Below the pieces are notes generated by a model. That model worked only from the letters and a program-made list of their open reading frames with translations, searched no databases and was not told where the DNA came from. Shown piece after piece: positions 30,371 through 35,953 of a stretch of DNA of 35,953 bases; the stretch's first letter is position 1, and each line of letters begins with the position of its first letter. The translations under genes and the position numbers were made by a program. Origin of the DNA: Acidobacteriota bacterium (GTDB lineage: Bacteria; Acidobacteriota; Vicinamibacteria; Vicinamibacterales; UBA8438); assembly GCA_002712885.1 (NCBI GenBank), contig PAUN01000070.1, positions 1 to 35,953 on the forward strand, in the 5' to 3' direction.

Positions 30371-32481
30371 GCGAGCTCTCTTCCGGCGAGGCGCTCGCGG
30401 CGTCCGCGTGCCTGCTCCTCTGCCACCCGGCGCACGGTGTCACGCACTTCGGGCATGCCGGTGAATTCCTCGACCGAATATCGCGCCCGGCGACGCCAGT
30501 TCGCACGCTCTGGACCGGTCCCGGGTAGGTTGTGTGGCCGCGGTTCGAGCCAGAGATCTTCAAGCATGACCAGCACCATGTCGGCGCGACTCCGGGCCAA
30601 ACGGCCCAAGCTTGCCTCGAGCAGGTCGGTCGGGCCGTCGGCGGGAGCCGTGCCGGCCTCGGTTGACTCCGTGATGACCGTCCGTTCGTCGCGGCGACGC
30701 CGGCGCGCGACCGCCGCCGATGCCACTGTCAGCAGCCCGCGCGCAACCCGGTCATCAATGTCCGTGCCGTTCAGGTAACCGGCGAACGTCGCCGTGTCGT
30801 GCGTATTGAGCGACGCGACGGTGCCGCACGCAGCCGGCTCGATCGGTGGCGTGTCTCCGGGGCGCACCAAGAACTGCGCGACGTGGAGTCCCCCCATGCG
30901 ATGGGCCTCGAGGGTGTCGTTGACATAGGTGGGCACCGTCCCGAGATTCTCGCCGACCAGTCGGGTCTGGTGACGGCAGGACTCGAGACACAGGATGGCG
31001 GTGACGTCGTTGGCCGGGTAATGCACATAGACCCCCTCGGTGGCCGCTGCCCCAGAGGGAATCCAGAACAATCGATGCAGGCCCATGACGTGGTCGATAC
31101 GCAGACGGCTCGCCACTTCAAGATGACGTGTGAGCGCGGCGCGTAGATACCGGTATCCCTCGTAGCGTGCCGCCGTCGGATGCGGTGGCGGTGTCGCCCA
31201 GTCCTGCCCACCGGGGAACAACTCGTCGGGTGGCGCACCGGTGGTGACCCCCTCGGCAAACTGGGTCGGAAAACGGTCGACGTCGAACCCGGAGGGATGC
31301 ACGCCAAGTGGAAAATCAAGATACAGCCCCTCGCCGCTGGCGTCCGCGTGTGATGCGAGACGTGCCATCTGTTGCTCGGTGACCCACTGCGTATAAAGGT
31401 GGTAGCGGTACGCGACTCGGGGGTCGCGGGGCGGCGCGGGCGTGGGAGGGTGCGCGGCGGAATTCTCGCGCTCGGCCCGAAAGGACGCATAGGCCTGGGC
31501 CAACGGGTGCTCCCGTTCCCACGCCGACAGGGCGTCCGCACGGGCACCGGGACGCGATGTAACCGCCTCGGCGAGTAACATCAGCGCCTCTCGCTTCAGG
31601 GCCAGCGCGCCGGGATAGTCGATGAGCCGGGTGCCCTGCAGACGCGCGACCCGCCGTTGAAACTGTTCGGACCCGACCAGCCGACGGGCGGCATCCGAGG
31701 CCGTGAACTCGGGCAAGCGCGTCGGGTCCACAAAGAGCTCGTTCCAGAACAGCCGGCTGATCGGTCGGTAGGGGCTGGGATCGCATGGTGTGCCGCTGTA
31801 GTCGGTCGCCAATAGCGGCAGCGTAGACACAGAGCGCGCGCCAGTCGACCCCAGCCAGCCGACCACGTGCTCCATGTCCGTCACGTCGCCAATCCCCCAG
31901 CTGCGCGTCGAATGCAACGCATAGAGCGGCACGAACACCCCCACGCCACCCGGCTCGCCGGCGAACGCCAATGATGGCGCCGCAATTACTAACCCCTCGC
32001 CCGTCCGGGCCCCGAGCTCGACCCGAAGCTCGTGATACCCCAGCGGCACCCCTGCGGGCACCGACACGCGCTTCGCCGCGCAGGCTCGGCCGCCGACGGA
32101 CGCGGTCTCGATGGTCGGCACACCGTCCAGCCGCTCCACCCACTCGCGCACCTCTCCCTGCTCGAGGGTCAACACACAACGAACCGAGCCGCTGGATTCG
32201 GCCGCCATCACGCGCACGTCAAACGAGAGGTGCCCATCCCAGGCCACGGTGACGGGCGCCAGCACCGTATCCCACGCGTCGCGGACTCGGGTCTCCAACG
32301 CCGTGAGCACGTCAGCGGGGGTTTCGACCTCCACTCCCAGTGCTCGCAACGTCGCGAGCACCACGTCGTCAGACGCCACGCGCTGAACGCCACACCCGTC
32401 GGTGTAGCCAGTCTCCAGTCCGCAGCAAGCGGCCAGTCTTTGCAGCGTCCCGGACTCGGGCGAAGCGTCCTGCATGGTCAT
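30367..32481 (-). CDS. malQ: 4-alpha-glucanotransferase (amylomaltase)
   Basis: The start is ATG 32481 or 32475 (MTMQDASPESGTLQRLAACC); the track's 32724 start lies within glgX and is a shadow. It gives 704 residues, the long MalQ type with an N-terminal extension of about 200 residues before the GH77 barrel. The barrel has LHSTRSWGIGDVTDMEHVV, nucleophile LRIDHVMGLHRLFW, acid/base LVGENLGTVP and SLNTHDTATFAGY. It disproportionates malto-oligosaccharides released from glycogen. The 16-base gap after glgX and the ATGA overlap with glgB place it firmly in the operon. Confidence 0.95.
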   Translation of the reverse strand: MTMQDASPESGTLQRLAACCGLETGYTDGCGVQRVASDDVVLATLRALGVEVETPADVLTALETRVRDAWDTVLAPVTVAWDGHLSFDVRVMAAESSGSVRCVLTLEQGEVREWVERLDGVPTIETASVGGRACAAKRVSVPAGVPLGYHELRVELGARTGEGLVIAAPSLAFAGEPGGVGVFVPLYALHSTRSWGIGDVTDMEHVVGWLGSTGARSVSTLPLLATDYSGTPCDPSPYRPISRLFWNELFVDPTRLPEFTASDAARRLVGSEQFQRRVARLQGTRLIDYPGALALKREALMLLAEAVTSRPGARADALSAWEREHPLAQAYASFRAERENSAAHPPTPAPPRDPRVAYRYHLYTQWVTEQQMARLASHADASGEGLYLDFPLGVHPSGFDVDRFPTQFAEGVTTGAPPDELFPGGQDWATPPPHPTAARYEGYRYLRAALTRHLEVASRLRIDHVMGLHRLFWIPSGAAATEGVYVHYPANDVTAILCLESCRHQTRLVGENLGTVPTYVNDTLEAHRMGGLHVAQFLVRPGDTPPIEPAACGTVASLNTHDTATFAGYLNGTDIDDRVARGLLTVASAAVARRRRRDERTVITESTEAGTAPADGPTDLLEASLGRLARSRADMVLVMLEDLWLEPRPHNLPGTGPERANWRRRARYSVEEFTGMPEVRDTVRRVAEEQARGRRERLAGRELA

Positions 32482-32497
32482 GGTGAACCTGAGCGGA

Positions 32498-34588
32498 TCA
32501 TGTGTTTGCCGCCGGGCTGTCCGACGTCTCGAAGATGGCGACCCCGTGCTCACCGACCTCGTAGGACGCCTTCGAGACCTGTCGTGGGTCGACTGGATCG
32601 CGAGCCGTATCGAACCGGAGACGCCACAGAACACCGTGGATGTCCGGCAGACGAAACGTCGTCGGACGGTCGGCGGGGTTGAGGAGCACCAGCACCGCGT
32701 CGTCGTCCGACGCACCCGGCACACACATGGCCAGGCCGGACGCTCGCGGGTCGTGCCATCCTGCCGGGGTCATGTCGTGGCCCTCGCAGTCGAACCAGAC
32801 GATGTCGGGGACAGGGTCCGCGGCCGGACCGCCCGGAAACCGGGTGGGTCGTAGTGACGGATGCGCGGCCCGGAACACGAGCAGTGACTGCACGAATGCG
32901 CGCAACCGCTCGGTGTTCGCATGCGGTCGCCAGTCGACCCAATTGGTTTCAGAATCCTGACAGTAAGCGTTGTTGTTCCCCTGCTGGGTGCGCCCAACTT
33001 CGTCACCGGCCGACAGCATCGGGACACCGTGAGAGACCAGCAGCGTGGCCAGCAGGCTGCGCCGCCTCCGTGCACGTCGCTCCAGCACGACGGGATCGTC
33101 TGTCGCCCCGTCCACCCCGCCGTTTGAGCTGTAGTTCTCGTGAGCGCCATCACGGTTCTGCTCGCCGTTCGCCGTGTTGCGTTTCCGACCATAGCTGACC
33201 AAGTCGGCCAGTGTGAATCCGTCGTGTGCGGTGACGAAGTTCACACTCGACGTCGCCGGCCGTTCGGCGGTGTCAAACAGGTCGCGACTCCCTGCGAGTC
33301 GGGTCGCCAGGTCAGTTGCCTGTCCAGGGTCACCGCGCCAGAAGCGACGTGCGGTGTCCCGGTACCGGTCGTTCCACTCGCGAAACGGCTGAGGAAAACC
33401 ACCCAATTGGTACCCCCCTACCCCGAGGTCCCACGGCTCGGCGATCAACTTCACACCGGCGAGCACCGGATCATCCAGAAGCGTCCGGCAGAAGGCGCCA
33501 GCGAGGTTGACGTCCGGCTGCTCTCGCGTCAAGGCGCTCGCCAGGTCGAAGCGAAACCCGTCGACATGCATCTCATCGACCCAGTATCGCAAGCTGTCTA
33601 CGATAAGCCGCCGTACCAGCGGATGCCGCAGATCCAGGGTATTGCCACATCCGGTGAAGTCCTGATAGGCGCCCCTATCGTCCGGGTGGAGCCGATAATA
33701 CGATGCGTTGTCGATGCCACGCCACGACAAGGTCGGGCCGAACCGGTCGCCCTCGGCCGTGTGGTTGTAGACCACGTCCAGGATGACCTCGAGACCGGCT
33801 GCGTGCAGCCGTCGAACCATCGTCTTGAACTCCACGACGGCGGTCTCCGGGGAGGTCGCGTATCTGACGTCCGGCGCCAGGAAACCGAGAGTGTTGTAGC
33901 CCCAGTAGTTGGTCAGCCCCCGGTCGACCAGGGCGCGCTCACTGACATGCTGATGCACCGGTAGCAACTCGACCGCGGTGATCCCGAGAGACGTGAAGTG
34001 GTCGATGGCTGGATCACTCGACAATCCGAGGTAGGTGCCACGGAGAGTTGGGGACACGTCCGGATGTCGCCCGGTGAAACCTTTGACATGCAATTCGTAC
34101 AGCACCGTGTCCGACCATGGCGTACGAGGAGGTCGATCGTCCTTCCAGCGGAAGGTGGGATCCGACACCATCGCCAATGGCGCCCACCGAGCCGTGTCCC
34201 GATGATCAGCCTCGCCACCGGTCCCCTCAGCCCGGCGCTCGTCAAGCAGCGCGTCATGCCAGGTCAGCGTACGTCCGACTTGTCGGGCGTAGGGGTCAAA
34301 CAACAGTTTGGCCGGATTGCACCGATGCCCCGCGGCGGGGTCGTAGGGTCCGTCCACCCGATACCCATACAGCTGACCGGGCTGTAGACCTGTCAGGTAC
34401 CCGTGCCATACGTGACCCGTCTGCTCCGGAAGCGCAATCCGGCGACTTTCAACGGCCGCATCCTGCCCGTCGAACAGACACAGGTCCACGCGGGTGGCTG
34501 GCTCTGAAAAAAGCGCGAAATTCACCCCGCGACCGTCCCAGGTCGCGCCCAGGGGCTCCGGTGTCCCGGCGAGAAGAGTCACGTGCAT
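32498..34588 (-). CDS. glgX: Glycogen debranching enzyme (isoamylase-type)
   Basis: The start is ATG 34588 (MHVTLLAGTPEPLGATWDGRGVNFALF), giving 696 residues; the 19-residue extension in the track is not family-like. The CBM48 region is followed by a GH13 barrel with VVYNHTAEGDRFGPTLSWRG, nucleophile HVDGFRFDLASAL, acid/base LIAEPWDLGVGGYQLGGFP and NFVTAHDGFTLADLVSY. The VSHGVPMLSAGDEVGRTQQGNNNAYCQD segment is typical of GlgX. It hydrolyses the 1,6-branch stubs left by phosphorylase. It is first in the operon glgX-malQ-glgB-glgC-uspA-dehydratase. No clear promoter is seen in the 123 bases upstream. Confidence 0.95.
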   Translation of the reverse strand: MHVTLLAGTPEPLGATWDGRGVNFALFSEPATRVDLCLFDGQDAAVESRRIALPEQTGHVWHGYLTGLQPGQLYGYRVDGPYDPAAGHRCNPAKLLFDPYARQVGRTLTWHDALLDERRAEGTGGEADHRDTARWAPLAMVSDPTFRWKDDRPPRTPWSDTVLYELHVKGFTGRHPDVSPTLRGTYLGLSSDPAIDHFTSLGITAVELLPVHQHVSERALVDRGLTNYWGYNTLGFLAPDVRYATSPETAVVEFKTMVRRLHAAGLEVILDVVYNHTAEGDRFGPTLSWRGIDNASYYRLHPDDRGAYQDFTGCGNTLDLRHPLVRRLIVDSLRYWVDEMHVDGFRFDLASALTREQPDVNLAGAFCRTLLDDPVLAGVKLIAEPWDLGVGGYQLGGFPQPFREWNDRYRDTARRFWRGDPGQATDLATRLAGSRDLFDTAERPATSSVNFVTAHDGFTLADLVSYGRKRNTANGEQNRDGAHENYSSNGGVDGATDDPVVLERRARRRRSLLATLLVSHGVPMLSAGDEVGRTQQGNNNAYCQDSETNWVDWRPHANTERLRAFVQSLLVFRAAHPSLRPTRFPGGPAADPVPDIVWFDCEGHDMTPAGWHDPRASGLAMCVPGASDDDAVLVLLNPADRPTTFRLPDIHGVLWRLRFDTARDPVDPRQVSKASYEVGEHGVAIFETSDSPAANT

Positions 34589-34711
34589 ACCTGGTTTCGT
34601 GGAGGAAACATGCAGACCAGCGAGGAGGATACGACAGGCGTGCACGCACGTGATTGAGGAACCGCGGGACGTGGCTGCCCGGCTGGTTTTCGATACGACC
34701 GGGCGCTGGAA

Positions 34712-35953
34712 TCAAGACTCGGCAATCTTATACAGGAACCGGGAGCCGCGCAGATAGAGTTCGTCGCCCACGATGGCTGGCGAGGCGTCGAACCGGTCAT
34801 CGAGAGTGTTGGAAGCGACCGCCTCATAGCGGGGTCCGTGTGCGATGACCAAGGTGGTGCCGTCACGCCCGGCGATGTACACCCGTCCGGCGGCACCGAC
34901 CGGGGAGGCGAAGATATTCGGTACGCCTTCCAGACGCTGCAACTGGTAGTGAGGGGTTCCGGTCGCCGGATCGAAGACCGACAGGATGCCATCGTTGCTC
35001 TTGATTACATACAGCGCGTCGTCATACAGCAGCGGCGAGGGAACGTACGGCGTGTCGCGATCGAGTTGCCAGACAATGGCGTCGGTGCCAGCGATGTCGC
35101 CCTGCGCGTCGGACAACCGAATCGCTTGGAGATTGCTACCACGATACCCACTCATGACATACACGATGCCGTCCGCATAGACCGGCGACGGGATCGCGTT
35201 CATGGTCGTGCCTCGGCTCTGCCAGACGATCTCGCCGGTCTCCAGATCGTAGCCGTAGACCCGGTCCATCGCTGGCGCGATGACCTGCGCACGTCCGTCG
35301 TGTTCCACGATGAGCGGCGTGGCCCAGGTGTCGATCTCGTCTCTATTCGCGCGCCAGCGCTCCGCTCCGGTGCGCTTATCGAGCGCCACGATGAACGACT
35401 GCCCGCCGATGTGATCCCAGGTCACAACCAGGGTGTCACCATGCAGCGCCGGCGTCGTCCCCTCGCCGAACGCATTCCGCATGCGGCGGGTGCCCAGATC
35501 CACTTCCCATTGCAGGTTGCCATCCAGGTCGTATGCGTAGAGGCCCCACGACCCGAAAAAGGCGAACAGGTGCTCGCCATCCGTCACCGCCGACCCGGAC
35601 GCGTAGGTCCCGTTCGGCTCCTGGAAACCCTCGTGGGGCACTGCCTCACGGGCGATCTGCTGCCAGGCCACCTCCCCAGTGGCCCGATCGATCGCCATCA
35701 CGGTGAACTGATGCAGGCGGAACGCACGCGGGCCGCGTCCGCCCCGTCGACCACCGCGGCCGTTACCCCGCGCCACCGACGGCGGCTCGGTCGAGGCATC
35801 CGGCGTGGCCATCGCCACCGGTTCGCCGACCGGGACCGCTGTCAGCAGGAACACACGGTCTCCCCAGACGATCGGCGACGCGGAACCGCTACCTGGAATC
35901 TCCACTTTCCAGGCTATGTTCTCGACCTCGCTCCACTGGGTCGGTGGGTCCCC
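34712..35953 (-). CDS. PQQ-type beta-propeller repeat protein, 5' end outside window
   Basis: The frame is open to the window edge (WSEVENIAWKVEIPGSGSASP continues upstream of the track's GTG at 35905), so the N-terminus is missing. At least six blades recur, each with a YAYDLDGNLQWE / ALDKRTGAERWRA / YGYDLETGEIVWQS pattern, the PQQ-like/BamB-like repeat. An Arg/Gly-rich insert (GNGRGGRRGGRGPRAF) lies in an early blade. Such proteins are usually periplasmic; without dehydrogenase motifs I would not call it a PQQ enzyme. The C-terminus (DASPAIVGDELYLRGSRFLY) closes the propeller. It precedes glgX by 123 bases on the same strand. Confidence 0.88.
   Translation of the reverse strand, partial: GDPPTQWSEVENIAWKVEIPGSGSASPIVWGDRVFLLTAVPVGEPVAMATPDASTEPPSVARGNGRGGRRGGRGPRAFRLHQFTVMAIDRATGEVAWQQIAREAVPHEGFQEPNGTYASGSAVTDGEHLFAFFGSWGLYAYDLDGNLQWEVDLGTRRMRNAFGEGTTPALHGDTLVVTWDHIGGQSFIVALDKRTGAERWRANRDEIDTWATPLIVEHDGRAQVIAPAMDRVYGYDLETGEIVWQSRGTTMNAIPSPVYADGIVYVMSGYRGSNLQAIRLSDAQGDIAGTDAIVWQLDRDTPYVPSPLLYDDALYVIKSNDGILSVFDPATGTPHYQLQRLEGVPNIFASPVGAAGRVYIAGRDGTTLVIAHGPRYEAVASNTLDDRFDASPAIVGDELYLRGSRFLYKIAES

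Overview
The window is high-GC DNA with densely packed genes and ATGA/GTGA start-stop overlaps. It most resembles a member of the Acidobacteriota, perhaps Vicinamibacteria-like. The main support is a remnant of the ADOP-type FtsX/MacB permease that is so common in that phylum (17237-17380, read as [14 protein letters not shown]...TLALGIGA). The exported-protein families and the promoter-proximal palindromes fit as well. This placement is an inference; no rRNA, tRNA or CRISPR is visible to confirm it.

Layout. 1-781: a voltage-gated K+ channel reading frame, cut by the window edge and interrupted by two TGA codons, followed by a GC-rich repeat-bearing spacer and a small membrane-protein ORF. 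1393-5125 (-): an M16 peptidase pair (active then inactive subunit, ATGA-coupled) and an MDR oxidoreductase. 5260-5787 (+): a small exported protein. 5856-6254 (-): a decayed DUF5655 zinc-ribbon gene absent from the ORF track. 6380-8801 (-): a CPA2 antiporter and an acyl-CoA dehydrogenase. 8847-10357 (-): a protease-dead PDZ protein behind a stub of an ABC ATPase. 10741-12905 (+): an outer-membrane beta-barrel protein and a secreted protein with a Tyr/Gly/Ser-rich tail. 12906-13870: nearly 1 kb without a confident gene, holding inverted repeats, a structured repeat element and two coding-like scraps. 13871-16437 (+): an ABC exporter pair. 16450-17016 (-): an FMN reductase. 17237-19589 (+): the ADOP stub and a glycosyltransferase/FkbM methyltransferase fusion. 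19635-21871 (-): a 2-oxoglutarate oxygenase coupled to a class III CoA-transferase. 22018-25146 (-): a porin, CuA cupredoxin and di-haem oxidoreductase operon with a good sigma70 promoter that overlaps an 18-bp perfect palindrome. 25414-34588 (-): a glycogen operon glgX-malQ-glgB-glgC followed by a universal stress protein and a Tat-exported enolase-superfamily dehydratase. 34712-35953 (-): a PQQ-type beta-propeller protein cut by the window end.

How the parts work together. The glycogen operon covers ADP-glucose synthesis (GlgC), branching (GlgB), debranching (GlgX) and maltodextrin disproportionation (MalQ); chain elongation (GlgA) is not in the window. The porin-CuA-DHOR operon looks like an envelope electron-transfer module. 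Four gene remnants (K+ channel, DUF5655, ABC ATPase, ADOP permease) in 36 kb indicate active gene decay. In three or four places a stop codon sits exactly where a Trp is expected. The most novel-looking signals are a covarying hairpin repeat family with two clear members (13411-13480 and 21888-21992), the GT-FkbM fusion apparently placed behind the ADOP promoter and Shine-Dalgarno, and the palindrome-controlled CuA/di-haem operon.
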